This document shows positions 8,431 through 18,719 of a stretch of DNA of 64,000 nt, piece by piece. Numbering within the stretch: position 1 is the first letter of the stretch; each line of letters starts with the position of its first letter. The notes under the pieces were generated by a model that saw only the letters and a list, made by a program, of their open reading frames with translations, did not search any database and had not been told where the DNA came from. The stretch comes from Sphingomonas sp. (lineage in GTDB: Bacteria > Pseudomonadota > Alphaproteobacteria > Sphingomonadales > Sphingomonadaceae), in the NCBI RefSeq assembly GCF_004799495.1, contig NZ_SSMY01000001.1, positions 62,001-126,000 of the forward strand. Reading direction: 5' to 3'. Position numbers and translations under genes: made by a program.

Positions 8431-9640
8431 GCGACGTCGCGATCGGGCGCGCCGGGCCGGGCGGCGGCGAGCTGTTCCGGCTGCGCACGATCATCATCCT
8501 GGTGCTGGTCGGCGTTGCCGCATTCGCGGCGATGCTGATCGCGACCGCTTACGCCCCGGGCACGACGCCCAAGGGCGACGGTGCGGCGCACGCGTTGTCC
8601 AATTCGGCGGTCGGCTATAGCGGGATCATCCGGCTCGCGCAGGATGCGGGGTACGATACGCAAGTCATTCGCGACGACAATCTGCTCGACGGACGCGGGC
8701 TGCTCGTCGTGACGCCGCAGACCGCCGACACGCCGATGGGCGATATACTCACGCGGCGCGCCAAATTGCCGACGCTGGTGGTGCTGCCCAAGTGGCAGAC
8801 GCTGGCGGATAAGGCGCATCCGGGCTGGGTCAACTACCTCGCCTTGCTCCCGGCGAGCGAGCCGTACGGCGTGCTGGCGCCCCAGAACAAGCTGACCATT
8901 GCGCGGAGCAAGAGCGGCGGCGCGCCGCTGACCGCGACCGGGTTCCTGGCCGACAGCGGCATCACGATCGCAGCACCGCGCCCGCTCCAGAGCATGACCG
9001 GCGCCAACCTCCACCCGCTGCTGACCGACGCGCAAGGTCACATCGTGCTCGGCCAGATCGGCGACGGGCCGTTCTACGTGCTCGCCGACGGCGACCTTAT
9101 CGCCAACAAGGGGATGCGCGACGAAGCTAATGCCGCCGCCGTCTTCGACTTGCTCGACCAGCTCAACGTGTCGAACGAGCCGATCTCGTTCGACGTGACG
9201 CTGGTTGGGCTGGGCCGCCAGCCAAACCCGTTGCGGCTAGCGTTCGATCCGCCTTTCCTGGCGATGACGCTGACTTTGGTGGCGGCGATGCTGCTCGCCG
9301 GGTGGCAGGCATTCGTGCGATTCGGGCCGCCGGTGCGCCGCGAGCGCGCAATCGCGTTTGGCAAGGCGGCGCTGGTCGACAATTCGGCGATGCTGATCCG
9401 GAAAGCCCGGCGCCAGGCACGGCTCGGCGGGCGCTACGTCGAGACGATCCGCGACCGCGCGGTGATCGCGTTCGGGGTGCCTGGCCGGCTGCGGGGGCAA
9501 GCGATCGACGCGTATCTCGACAAATTGAGCGGCCGCGCGAAGTTCAGCGATCTCGCGCGCGCCGCCGAGCAGGCGTCCGACAAGAACAGCCTGGTCGCAG
9601 CCGCGCAGGCATTACACGATTGGCAGAAGGAGAAAGCCAA

Positions 9641-9644
<4 letters not shown>
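8427..9644 (+). CDS. DUF4350 domain-containing membrane protein
   Basis: 405 residues starting [10 protein letters not shown] in an ATGA overlap with the DUF4129 gene. There is a membrane span near residues 20-42, a large extracytoplasmic domain containing the DUF4350 core ([26 protein letters not shown]), a second span near 275-295, and a cytoplasmic tail rich in Arg and Ala. DUF4350 has a flavodoxin- or GATase-like predicted fold and no known activity. Its fixed position between the DUF4129 and MoxR genes suggests a subunit of one membrane complex. Confidence 0.75.
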
Positions 9645-10597
<953 letters not shown>

Positions 10598-10614
10598 GAA
10601 TGGCGGCTCCTACT

Positions 10615-10736
10615 CCCCTCCCTCTCAGGGAGGGGCTGGGGGTGGGTGCGCGGCCCGCAGGGTCGCGCTCGACGGCGGCGGCAGGAGCCTCGCTGCGCTC
10701 GGCACCCACCCCTAACCCCTCCCTAAAAGGGAGGGG
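10615..10736. repeat. Composite GC-rich palindromic repeat, copy 1
   Basis: The element begins with a hairpin CCCCTCCCTCTCAGGGAGGG, continues GGTGGGTGCGCGG, then GCCTCGCTGCGCTCGG, and closes with CACCCCTAACCCCTCCC followed by AAAAGGGAGGGG. Its two ends are inverted repeats of each other. Further copies are at 45454-45582 (inverted) and 59256-59383. It occupies most of the gap between the moxR and DUF58 genes, inside an apparent operon, so it could act as an mRNA hairpin that changes expression of the downstream genes. Confidence 0.85.
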
Positions 10737-10745
10737 AATAAAAGG

Positions 10746-12062
10746 GTGATCTACCCCACGCGCCTCGCGGTGCTGGCGGCGGCGGCGGGAGCGCCCGTCG
10801 CGCTGCTCGTCGCTGTGCAGATGGCCGACCGTTGGTACGTGGCGCTCGCCTGGCCCGCGCTGGTGCTGGCCGGGGTGCTGGCCGATGCGATCGCCGCGGT
10901 CGGCGCGCGCGATGTTGCGGTGGCGCTCACCGTGCCGCGCACCGCGAGCGTCGGCGAAGAGGTCGAGGCGCTGGTGACGGTGACGATCCCCGGTCGGGGC
11001 GCGCCGCGCCGCGCCGAAGTGGCGGTTGCGAGCGATGCGCTGGTCGATATCGTCGACGATGGCCGCGCGATCGTCCAACTCGACAAAGGGCGCGGCGCCG
11101 TCGCGCTCCCCGTCGAGACTCGACGACGCGGTACAACACGTTTCGCGACACTATGGCTGCGCTGGCGCGGGCCGCTCGGACTCGCATGGAAGGGCAAGCG
11201 CGTCGCGACCGATACCTCGATGGCGATCCTGCCCGATATCCGCCCGGTCCACGAACGCGGCGCGCGAATCTTCCAGCGCCACGCGCTGCAGGGCCTGATG
11301 ACTCAGCTCGACCGCGGCGACGGCACCGATTTCGACACGCTCGTCGAGTTCCGCTCGGGGATGGACCGCCGCGCGATCGATTGGAAGCAATCGGCGCGCC
11401 ACCTCAAGCTCCACGCCAAGGAATATCGCACCGAGCGCAACAACCAGATCGTGTTCGCGGTGGACTCCGGACGCCAGATGTCGGAGCCGGTCGGGGGCGT
11501 GCCGCGGATCGACCGCGCGGTGGCGGCGATGCTGCTGACCGGCTGGGTCGCGCTCAAGCTCGGCGACCGCGTCGCGCTCCACTCGTTCGATTCGCGCCCG
11601 CGTATCGCGAGCGGGCTGATTTCGGGCGCGGGCGCCTTCCCCGAGCTCCAGCGGCTCGCCGCGCGAATCGATTATTCGGGCGACGAGACCAATTATACCT
11701 ATGCGCTGACGACGCTCGCCGCGCGGCTGACGCGGCGCTCGATGATCGTGCTGTTCACCGAATTCACCGACCTGACCAGCGCCGACTTCATGATCCGCGC
11801 GGCCGCCCGGCTGGCGCAGACGCACCTGCTGATGGTCGTGGTGCTGCGCGACGAGGAACTCGAGACGATCGTGGACCGCGCGCCGCGCACGTCGGACGAC
11901 ATCACGCGCGCGGTGACCGCGGCGGCGCTCCTCAAGGACCGGTTGCTCGCGCTGACTCGCCTCCGGCACCTCGGCGCGCACGTCATCGAAAGCGAATACG
12001 ACAAGGTCGGCGACCGGCTGGTCCAAGGCTATGTCGACCTCAAGCGGAGGAATCTGCTGTGA
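10746..12062 (+). CDS. DUF58 domain-containing protein
   Basis: 438 residues. Two membrane helices are near the N-terminus (about 5-45). The DUF58 signature region is around residues 200-225 (FDTLVEFRSGMDRRAIDWKQSARH). A von Willebrand A-like fold follows (NQIVFAVDSGRQMSEP resembles the D-x-S-x-S metal site, though with DSGRQ rather than DxSxS). DUF58 proteins are regularly encoded next to MoxR and are its presumed client. The start at 10746 lies just after the palindromic repeat. Confidence 0.85.
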   Translation: MIYPTRLAVLAAAAGAPVALLVAVQMADRWYVALAWPALVLAGVLADAIAAVGARDVAVALTVPRTASVGEEVEALVTVTIPGRGAPRRAEVAVASDALVDIVDDGRAIVQLDKGRGAVALPVETRRRGTTRFATLWLRWRGPLGLAWKGKRVATDTSMAILPDIRPVHERGARIFQRHALQGLMTQLDRGDGTDFDTLVEFRSGMDRRAIDWKQSARHLKLHAKEYRTERNNQIVFAVDSGRQMSEPVGGVPRIDRAVAAMLLTGWVALKLGDRVALHSFDSRPRIASGLISGAGAFPELQRLAARIDYSGDETNYTYALTTLAARLTRRSMIVLFTEFTDLTSADFMIRAAARLAQTHLLMVVVLRDEELETIVDRAPRTSDDITRAVTAAALLKDRLLALTRLRHLGAHVIESEYDKVGDRLVQGYVDLKRRNLL

Positions 12063-13090
12063 CCGCGTTCGCAAATACCGGCGTGCCGATGGTCAATGCG
12101 ACGCGGTTCCGCGCGGCGCACGAGGCCGATTGGGAGCGGCTCGACAAGATCGTCACCGCGATCGAGAAGCGCGGCGTGCGCGGGGTGCCCGAGCAAGCGC
12201 TGCTGGTGCTGCCGGTGCTGTACCGCTCGACGCTCTCCTCGCTGTCGGTCGCGCGCGAGACGTCGCTCGACAAGAGCCTGGTCGCCTATCTCGAACAGCT
12301 GTGCACGCGCGCCTATTATCAGATCTACGGCGTGCCGACCTCCGCCATGCGCCAGCTCGGCCATTTCTTCGCGCACAGCTGGCCGAAGGCGGTGCAGGCG
12401 CTGTGGAAGGAAACGCTCGTCGCGTTCATCCTGACCGCAGCGGGCGCGATCGTCGCGTACCTTCTGGTGCGCAACAACCCAAGCTGGTTCTACGTCCTGT
12501 TCCCCGACAACATGGCGGCGGGCCGCGACCCCACCGCGAGCGCGCAATTCCTCAAGAACACCTTGTACGACGGCGGCGGCCCGATGGCCGGGCAAAGCGC
12601 GCTCGCCTTGTTCGCGTCGTTCCTATTCACGCACAACGCGCAGATCGCAATCTTCTCGTTCGCGCTGGGCTTCGCCTTCTGCCTGCCGACCGCGGGCCTC
12701 ATCGTCTATAACGGGCTGACGCTGGGCGCGCTGGTCGAAGTGTTCGCGGCGAAGGGGCTGGCCTATGGTTTCATCGGCTGGCTGATGATCCACGGCACGA
12801 CCGAATTGTTCGCGATCATGATCTCGGGCGCGGCGGGGTTTCGCATCGGGCTCGCGCTCGCCTTCCCGGGGCGTCAGTCGCGCGCCGACGCGGCGGTCGC
12901 GGCGGGACGCCAGGCGGCAGTGGCGATGGGCGGCACGGTAGTGATGCTCGCGGTGGCGGGACTGCTCGAAGGGATCGGGCGCCAGACGGTCACGTCGGAC
13001 ACCGCGCGCTACGCGATCGGCGGCGGGATGCTGCTCGGCTGGCTGCTCTATTTCTACTGGCCGCGGAGGGATCGTGGCGCGGTCGCGTAA
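12059..13090 (+). CDS. Stage II sporulation protein M (SpoIIM)-like membrane protein
   Basis: 343 residues from a GTG that overlaps the DUF58 stop (GTGA). A roughly 100-residue cytoplasmic helical domain precedes five or six membrane spans, with LFTHNAQIAIFSFALGF and GLTLGALVEVFAAKGL typical of the SpoIIM family. The name comes from a Bacillus protein needed for engulfment; this organism does not sporulate. In MoxR/DUF58 clusters it is a conserved component of unknown function. A longer in-frame start upstream would run through the DUF58 gene and is not credible. Confidence 0.85.
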   Translation: MTAFANTGVPMVNATRFRAAHEADWERLDKIVTAIEKRGVRGVPEQALLVLPVLYRSTLSSLSVARETSLDKSLVAYLEQLCTRAYYQIYGVPTSAMRQLGHFFAHSWPKAVQALWKETLVAFILTAAGAIVAYLLVRNNPSWFYVLFPDNMAAGRDPTASAQFLKNTLYDGGGPMAGQSALALFASFLFTHNAQIAIFSFALGFAFCLPTAGLIVYNGLTLGALVEVFAAKGLAYGFIGWLMIHGTTELFAIMISGAAGFRIGLALAFPGRQSRADAAVAAGRQAAVAMGGTVVMLAVAGLLEGIGRQTVTSDTARYAIGGGMLLGWLLYFYWPRRDRGAVA

Positions 13091-13961
13091 GCCCAGGCCG
13101 ATCGGCAACCCGTTCCGGCGCAGCTTCGTCACGCCCGAAGGCGTCGACCTCAGGATCGAGCTGGGATCGGCCGGCGCGCGCGCGGGTGCGTTCATGCTCG
13201 ACCTGCTGCTGATGCTCGTCGTGCTGGTGGTCGGCACGATTATGATCGCGCTCACCGCAGTCGCCGCGCAATCGGCGTTGCTCGCGGGCCTCTGGCTGGT
13301 CGGCTTCTTTTTCTTGCGGAACGGCTGGTTCACGCTGTTCGAGATGGGCGGGCGCGGCGCGACCCCGGGCAAGCGCATCATCGGCCTGCGCGTCGTCGCG
13401 CGCGACGGGTCGCGGCTGACCGGCGGCGCGGTGATCGCGCGCAACGCGATGCGCGAGATCGAATTCTTCCTGCCGATCACCTTCTTCTTCGCGACGATCT
13501 TCGAGAGCGGCACCGACAAGTTGATCTCGCTCGTCGCGCTGGTGTGGAGCGGCATCTTCCTGTTCTTCCCGCTGTTCAACCGCGACCGGTTGCGCGTCGG
13601 CGACCTGCTCGCAGGCACGTGGGTAGTGCAGCGCGCCAAGGTGAAGCTAGGCCACGACATCGTTGCCTCGATCGCGCAAAGCGACCAGCCGCGTCGGACC
13701 TTCAGCGACCATGCGCTCGGCCTGTATGGCGAATTCGAGCTCCAGACGCTCGAGGAAGTGCTGCGTAACGGCGACAATGACGCGCTGGTGACGGTCGCCG
13801 CCGCGATCCGGCGCAAGGCCGACCTGCCCGACGATGGCGACGATTTCGGCTTCCTGTCGGACTATTATGCGGCGCTGTGCGCGCGGCTCGAGCGCCAGAT
13901 GATGGTCGGCTTGCGCCGCGCCGACAAATATGCCGAAGCGACGCGCGACCGCGCGGCGTGA
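13074..13961 (+). CDS. RDD family membrane protein
   Basis: 295 residues from a GTG with GGAGGG upstream, overlapping the previous gene by 17 bp. Residues about 15-185 are the RDD domain: an early D/R-rich segment (GAFMLDLLLM), GATPGKRIIGLRVV and FNRDRLRVGDLLAGTWVV. About 100 cytoplasmic residues follow, with many Arg and Asp, that are not part of the RDD domain (YGEFELQTLEEVLRNGD). RDD proteins are proposed transporters, mostly without known substrate. It is the last gene of the six-gene operon and meets the YkgJ-like gene convergently. Confidence 0.85.
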   Translation: MARSRKPRPIGNPFRRSFVTPEGVDLRIELGSAGARAGAFMLDLLLMLVVLVVGTIMIALTAVAAQSALLAGLWLVGFFFLRNGWFTLFEMGGRGATPGKRIIGLRVVARDGSRLTGGAVIARNAMREIEFFLPITFFFATIFESGTDKLISLVALVWSGIFLFFPLFNRDRLRVGDLLAGTWVVQRAKVKLGHDIVASIAQSDQPRRTFSDHALGLYGEFELQTLEEVLRNGDNDALVTVAAAIRRKADLPDDGDDFGFLSDYYAALCARLERQMMVGLRRADKYAEATRDRAA

Positions 13962-13963
13962 CG

Positions 13964-14527
13964 TCAGACCGGTGGAGCTGATCGCCGGGGTAGCCGCCTG
14001 CGCCATGCCTCGACCTCGCGCGCGATCGCGGCCGGCGCCGGGGTGCCGTGCATCAGGTGAAGGGCGATTTCCTGACGCGGGAAGTGCAGCGCCATGCGGT
14101 CGCCGCTGCCGACCCACACCGGCAAGGCATAGCGCCGCATCGCCGCCAGCAATTCGTCCGCCGCGTCGCTCTTTGCGATCGGCCGGCCATCGAGCCATTG
14201 AACGATGATGTAGAGCCGCGCGAACGGGTTTTCCGCCGCCGGGTTTTCGACCACCGACGTCAGCAACCCGCTTTTGTCGGGGCTCAGGTGATCGGGCAGA
14301 TCGGCGACGCGCCGCCACAGGCAATACCACGTCCGGCAATCCTGCGGCCGCGCCGCATAGATCGAACAGCCGTTCGCCGTGCAATGCACGCACGTCTCGC
14401 GCGGCGGCTTCGCGAGCTTCGGATCGTCGATCGTTATCTCGAAACAGCACGCCGTGCAGCCCCCGCATTCCCGCCCGGGAACCAGCGGTCCGAACACTTC
14501 TTCCTCGAACGATAGGCTCGCCGGCAT
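13964..14527 (-). CDS. YkgJ-family cysteine-cluster (Zn/Fe-chelating) protein
   Basis: 187 residues. Cysteines occur in a CGGCTACC-like cluster near residue 21-27, then CVHCTANGCSIYAARPQDCRTWYC near 46-70, the pattern of the YkgJ family predicted to bind zinc or an iron-sulfur cluster. Function unknown. Its ATG at 14527 overlaps the last base of the TlpA-like stop codon (TGATG), so the two genes are co-translated. Confidence 0.8.
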   Translation of the reverse strand: MPASLSFEEEVFGPLVPGRECGGCTACCFEITIDDPKLAKPPRETCVHCTANGCSIYAARPQDCRTWYCLWRRVADLPDHLSPDKSGLLTSVVENPAAENPFARLYIIVQWLDGRPIAKSDAADELLAAMRRYALPVWVGSGDRMALHFPRQEIALHLMHGTPAPAAIAREVEAWRRRLPRRSAPPV

Positions 14528-15144
14528 CAGCTGGCTTCGGCCAGTAGCTCCCGCGCGGTCGGGCTGGTCCAGTCCATCCCGCCGGTCATCCGCCACACCT
14601 CTTTGCCGTCCTTGTCGTACAGGATTGTCGTCGGGAGGCTGGGGTTGCCGAGCGCGAAGGAGAAACCGAGCTTGGGGTCGAGATAGGGTTTGAGCGCCTT
14701 GAGCTTGGCCGCCGCGAAATAGGGCGTGACGGCCTGTGCGCCGTTCATATCCTGGCTGACCGTCACCACCGGCAGCTTGCCCTCGGCGGCGATCGTGTCG
14801 AGCGCGGGCATCTCGATCTTGCACGGCCCGCACCACGTCGCCCACAGATTGAGCACGAACGGCTTGCCCGAAAAGCTCGCGAGCGTGGTCTTCACGCCGT
14901 TCGGATCGTCGAACATTACAGTCGGGGCGGCCGCTCCGTTGTGCCCGCGGTCGAGCTTGCCGATCACGTCGACGCCGTTGTCGGCGGAAGGCGCGACCTC
15001 GTCGGGGGTCGGCGCGCTGGCGTCGGCCGCGTTTGCCGCCACCGCGCTCGCTTGCTCGTTCGCGGGCGATTGCCTATCGCAGCCGGCGATCAGGACGAGA
15101 GCAGGCAGGAGCAGAGTGAGCGAGCGCAAGACCACGAACTCCAT
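14527..15144 (-). CDS. TlpA-like thioredoxin-fold lipoprotein
   Basis: About 205 residues. A lipoprotein signal ([17 protein letters not shown]) is followed by a 60-residue Ala-rich linker and a thioredoxin/TlpA domain with the redox motif WCGPC ([14 protein letters not shown]). Such proteins reduce periplasmic disulfides, for example during cytochrome c assembly. Start choice is uncertain: the ATG at 15144 lacks a ribosome site, while a TTG at 15129 (MRSLTLLLP) has GGAG at a good distance and a more typical signal peptide. Either start overlaps the 5' end of argH on the other strand. Confidence 0.8.
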   Translation of the reverse strand: MEFVVLRSLTLLLPALVLIAGCDRQSPANEQASAVAANAADASAPTPDEVAPSADNGVDVIGKLDRGHNGAAAPTVMFDDPNGVKTTLASFSGKPFVLNLWATWCGPCKIEMPALDTIAAEGKLPVVTVSQDMNGAQAVTPYFAAAKLKALKPYLDPKLGFSFALGNPSLPTTILYDKDGKEVWRMTGGMDWTSPTARELLAEAS

Positions 15145-16522
15145 GTGGGGGGGCAGGTTCGCCGACGGACCGGCCGCGGTGATGCGCGAGATAAATGCCT
15201 CGATCCCGTTCGACAAGCGAATGTGGCGACAGGATATCGCGGGGTCGAAGGCGCACGCCGCGATGCTGGGCGCGGCGGGCATCCTGAGCACGGCGGACGC
15301 GAAAACGATCAGCGAGGGGCTCGACGCGGTCGCCGCGGATTACGAACGCGACGGTGTGCCCGACGACTTGGCGCTCGAGGATATCCACATGCTGACCGAG
15401 GCGCGGCTGGCCGAGAAGATCGGGCCGGCCGCCGGGCGGCTGCACACCGCGCGGTCGCGCAACGACCAGGTCGCAACAGATTTCCGCCTCTGGGTGCGCG
15501 ACGCGATCGATCAGGTCGGGACGGCGCTGGGGGCGTTGCAGGATGCGCTGATCGCGCGTGCGGGCGAGCATGCCGACGCGGTGATGCCCGGCTTCACCCA
15601 CCTCCAGTCGGCGCAGCCGGTGACGCTCGGCCATCACCTGATGGCGTATCACGACATGATCGCGCGCGACCGCAGCCGTTTCGCCGACAATCGCGCGCGG
15701 ATGAACCGCTGTCCGCTCGGCGCCGCCGCGCTGGCGGGGACGAGCTTCCCGATCAACCGCGACGCGACCGCAGCGGCGCTCGGGTTCGACGGGCCGACCA
15801 GCAACAGCCTCGATTCGGTCAGCGACCGCGATTTCGCGCTCGACTATCTGATGGCGGCGACGCAGTGCGCGCTCCACCTGAGCCGGCTGGCCGAGGAGTT
15901 CGTTATCTGGGCTTCGCAGCCGTTCGGGTTCGTGGCGATGTCCGATCAATGGTCGACCGGCAGCTCGATCATGCCGCAGAAGCGCAACCCCGATGCCGCC
16001 GAGCTGGTGCGCGGGCATGCCGGGCGAATCGCGGGGTGCATGACCGCGCTGGTCATCACGATGAAGGGCCTGCCGCTCGCCTATTCCAAGGATATGCAGG
16101 ACGACAAACCGCCGGTGTTCGAAGCGCACGATTTGCTGGCGCTGTCGATCGCCGCGATGACCGGCATGGTGCAGACCGCGCGCTTTCGCACCGACCGGAT
16201 GCGCGCGCTGGCGGAGAGCGGGTTCGCCACCGCGACCGACCTCGCCGACTGGCTGGTGCGCGAAGCCGGGGTGCCGTTCCGCGAGGCGCATCACATCACG
16301 GGCCGCGCGGTAAAGGCGGCGGAAGACGCCGGGATCGGGCTCGACACCCTGCCGATCGAGACGCTGAAGGGAATCGATGACCGGATCGACGAACGCGTCT
16401 ATGACGTGCTGAGCGTCGATGCGTCGGTCGCGAGCCGCACGAGCCACGGCGGCACGTCGCCGGTCCGGGTGCGCGAGGCGATCGCGGCGGCGCGCGCCGC
16501 CCGCGCGGGAGAGAAGAAGTGA
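15116..16522 (+). CDS. argH: Argininosuccinate lyase
   Basis: 468 residues from GTG 15116 ([15 protein letters not shown]). It cleaves argininosuccinate to arginine and fumarate, the last step of arginine synthesis. Family signature [15 protein letters not shown] is present, as is [18 protein letters not shown] prefer the GTG because AGGAG lies just upstream at 15107-15111; the ATG at 15143, where family similarity begins, has no ribosome site. The 5' end overlaps the divergent TlpA-like gene by up to 29 bp. Followed by a GTGA-coupled small lipoprotein gene and lysA. Confidence 0.95.
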   Translation: MSERKTTNSMWGGRFADGPAAVMREINASIPFDKRMWRQDIAGSKAHAAMLGAAGILSTADAKTISEGLDAVAADYERDGVPDDLALEDIHMLTEARLAEKIGPAAGRLHTARSRNDQVATDFRLWVRDAIDQVGTALGALQDALIARAGEHADAVMPGFTHLQSAQPVTLGHHLMAYHDMIARDRSRFADNRARMNRCPLGAAALAGTSFPINRDATAAALGFDGPTSNSLDSVSDRDFALDYLMAATQCALHLSRLAEEFVIWASQPFGFVAMSDQWSTGSSIMPQKRNPDAAELVRGHAGRIAGCMTALVITMKGLPLAYSKDMQDDKPPVFEAHDLLALSIAAMTGMVQTARFRTDRMRALAESGFATATDLADWLVREAGVPFREAHHITGRAVKAAEDAGIGLDTLPIETLKGIDDRIDERVYDVLSVDASVASRTSHGGTSPVRVREAIAAARAARAGEKK

Positions 16523-16758
16523 AGCGTCTGATTGCCCTTGGCCTGATCCTCGCCCTCTCGGCCTGTGGCGCGGCGCGCGAGCTGAAACCGGCCGCGGGCA
16601 AGGCCCTGCCGATCGCGCCCTATGGCGCCGCCGCGCGGCCGGCGGCCAGCCAGTTGCTCACCGCATCGAGCCAGGCCCGCCCCGAGCGCAGCGACGAGGT
16701 GCTGACCAGCTCGGTCGAGCGCCAGGGCAACGAATTCGACCTGCCTCCCAAGAACTAG
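16519..16758 (+). CDS. Small lipoprotein between argH and lysA (LptM/YifL-like position)
   Basis: 79 residues from a GTG overlapping the argH stop. A lipobox (LALSAC, Cys16) marks it as a lipoprotein. The remainder is short, Pro/Ala-rich and without a domain. Small lipoproteins in this position next to lysA are common in proteobacteria; in E. coli the analogous LptM assists the LPS translocon LptD. Only the location, size and lipobox support that link here, as the CGLKGPLY motif is absent. Confidence 0.7.
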   Translation: MKRLIALGLILALSACGAARELKPAAGKALPIAPYGAAARPAASQLLTASSQARPERSDEVLTSSVERQGNEFDLPPKN

Positions 16759-16761
16759 CCC

Positions 16762-18018
16762 ATGGACCATTTTCATTACCGGAACGGCGAACTTTACGCC
16801 GAGGACGTCCCCATGGCGCGAATCGCCGCCGAGGTGGGCACGCCGGTCTACATCTATTCGCGCGCGACGTTCGAACGCCATGCGGCGGCGTTTCGCGATG
16901 GGCTGAAGGATATCCCGCGCATCCATCTCGCTTATGCGATCAAGGCCAATCCCAACCTTGCGGTGCTGCGGCTGATGGCCAACGCCGGTTATGGGGCGGA
17001 TGTGGTGTCGGGCGGCGAGCTCGAGCGCGCGCTAGCGGCGGGGATGCCGGCGAAGGACGTGGTGTTCTCGGGCGTGGGCAAGACTCGCGACGAACTGGCG
17101 CAGGGGCTCGACCGCGGGATCGGCCAGTTCAATCTCGAGCTCGAAGCCGAAGGCGTCGCGCTGTCCGAAATCGCCGCCGCGCGGGGCCAGCGCGCGCCGT
17201 GCGTGCTGCGCGTCAATCCCGATGTCGATGCCGGGACGCACGCCAAGATCTCGACCGGTAAGGCGGAGAACAAGTTCGGCGTCGCGATCGCCGACGCGCC
17301 CGCGATCTACGCACGGCTCGCCGCCCTCCCCGGGCTGAACCTGCGCGGCGTCGCGTCGCATATCGGCAGCCAGCTACTCAGCGTCGCGCCGATGGAGGCG
17401 ACATACAATCGCGTCGGCCAGCTCGTCGCCGAGTTGCGCGCCGCCGGGCACAAAGTCGACCGCGTCGATCTCGGCGGCGGGCTGGGTGTCGCATACAAGG
17501 CCGAGGATCAGCCGGTCTGGCCCGCCGACTATGGCGCGATGGTCGCGCGCGTGACGCGCGACTGGGACGTCGAACTGATGTTCGAGCCCGGGCGCGTGAT
17601 CGCGGGCAATGCCGGGGTGCTGCTGACCAGGGTGATCTGGGTCAAGCCGTCGCCGGCCAATCCGTGGGTGATCGTCGATGCCGCGATGAACGACCTCGCC
17701 CGCCCCGCGCTCTACGACGCGTGGCACGATTTCGTCGCGGTGAAACCGAGCGGCGAGCGCTTCGTCGCCAATATCGCCGGACCGGTGTGCGAGAGCGGCG
17801 ACACGTTCGCCAAGGCGCGCGACATCGACTTGGTGAAGGAAGGCGACCTCGCGATCTTCCGCACCGCGGGCGCCTACGGCGCGACGATGGCGTCGACCTA
17901 CAACAGCCGCGCGCTCGTCCCCGAGGTGATGGTCGATGGCGACCGCTACGCCGTGGTCGCCGAACGCATTTCGCCCAAGACGATCATGGACGAGGAACGC
18001 GTTCCCGAATGGCTGTGA
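16762..18018 (+). CDS. lysA: Diaminopimelate decarboxylase
   Basis: 418 residues. PLP-dependent decarboxylation of meso-diaminopimelate gives lysine. The PLP lysine lies in HLAYAIKANPNLAVL near residue 58, the glycine-rich phosphate site in DLGGGLGVAY, and the substrate Cys-Glu pair in GPVCESGDTF. It follows the small lipoprotein by 3 bp and overlaps the siroheme-synthase-like gene at its 3' end. Confidence 0.96.
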   Translation: MDHFHYRNGELYAEDVPMARIAAEVGTPVYIYSRATFERHAAAFRDGLKDIPRIHLAYAIKANPNLAVLRLMANAGYGADVVSGGELERALAAGMPAKDVVFSGVGKTRDELAQGLDRGIGQFNLELEAEGVALSEIAAARGQRAPCVLRVNPDVDAGTHAKISTGKAENKFGVAIADAPAIYARLAALPGLNLRGVASHIGSQLLSVAPMEATYNRVGQLVAELRAAGHKVDRVDLGGGLGVAYKAEDQPVWPADYGAMVARVTRDWDVELMFEPGRVIAGNAGVLLTRVIWVKPSPANPWVIVDAAMNDLARPALYDAWHDFVAVKPSGERFVANIAGPVCESGDTFAKARDIDLVKEGDLAIFRTAGAYGATMASTYNSRALVPEVMVDGDRYAVVAERISPKTIMDEERVPEWL

Positions 18019-18719
18019 GCCTGCACAGCCTGCCGGCGTTCGTGCGGCTGGACGGGCGGCCGGTGATGCTGATCGGCGATGGCGGGGCAGCGGAGGCGAA
18101 GCGGCGGTTGCTGGAGCGCACGGGTGCGGTGATCGTCGGCGAGGAGGCCGAGGCGGCGTTGGCGATCGTCGCGATGGACGATCCTGATGCTACCGTCGCG
18201 CGGCTCAAGGCGCGAGGGCTTCTGGTCAACGCGGTCGATCGGTCCGATCTTTGCGACTTCACGCTCCCGGCGATCGTCGACCGCTCGCCGGTGATCGTCG
18301 CGGTGGGGACAGGCGGCGTGTCGGCGGGGCTGGCGGCGGCGCTGCGGCAGCGGCTGGAGGCGGTGCTGCCGAGCGATCTGGGTAAGCTGGCCGAGGCGGT
18401 TTCGGGTTTTCGAAAGGAATATCCCGACAGCCGCGCGCGGCGAACTGCGATTGATCACGCGTTGAACGATCATTTCGGCCACTATTCTCGCGAAAGCGGG
18501 AATTCGGTGGTGGCGATAACCCTCACTTCCCCCGACCCCGACGACCTCACCCTGCGGCAAGCGCGCGCGCTCGCGCAGGCCGACCGCTTGCTCCACGCGC
18601 CCGACGTGCCGCCCGCCATCCTCGACCGCGCGCGCGCCGATGCGGTGCGGATCGTTTCCCCTGCCCCGCCGGTTGACGCCTGCGACGGGCTGACCGTGTA
18701 TCTGGAGATGGCGCGATGA
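18009..18719 (+). CDS. Precorrin-2 dehydrogenase/sirohydrochlorin ferrochelatase-like (siroheme synthase N-terminal domain)
   Basis: 236 residues. The Rossmann start MLIGDGGAAEAKRRLL and the dimerisation/ferrochelatase part (SDLGKLAEAVSGFRK) match the N-terminal half of CysG and stand-alone Met8p/SirC proteins, which turn precorrin-2 into siroheme. No uroporphyrinogen methyltransferase core is present. The C-terminal third (from about residue 155) includes an HYSRESGN segment encoded by a dispersed palindromic repeat and then ARALAQADRLLHAP, which resembles the first strand-helix of the methyltransferase domain; the gene may be a shortened CysG. Starts inside lysA (10-bp overlap) and overlaps corA by 4 bp. 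Confidence 0.75.
   Translation: MAVSLHSLPAFVRLDGRPVMLIGDGGAAEAKRRLLERTGAVIVGEEAEAALAIVAMDDPDATVARLKARGLLVNAVDRSDLCDFTLPAIVDRSPVIVAVGTGGVSAGLAAALRQRLEAVLPSDLGKLAEAVSGFRKEYPDSRARRTAIDHALNDHFGHYSRESGNSVVAITLTSPDPDDLTLRQARALAQADRLLHAPDVPPAILDRARADAVRIVSPAPPVDACDGLTVYLEMAR
18485..18502. repeat. Dispersed palindrome inside the siroheme synthase-like gene
   Basis: TTCTCGCGAAAGCGGGAA is a near-perfect hairpin (TTCYCGC-GAAA-GCGGGAA) of the type scattered between genes in sphingomonads. Here it is in frame and encodes SRESGN. A related element with the same GAAAGC core lies between genes at 56396-56476. Confidence 0.65.
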
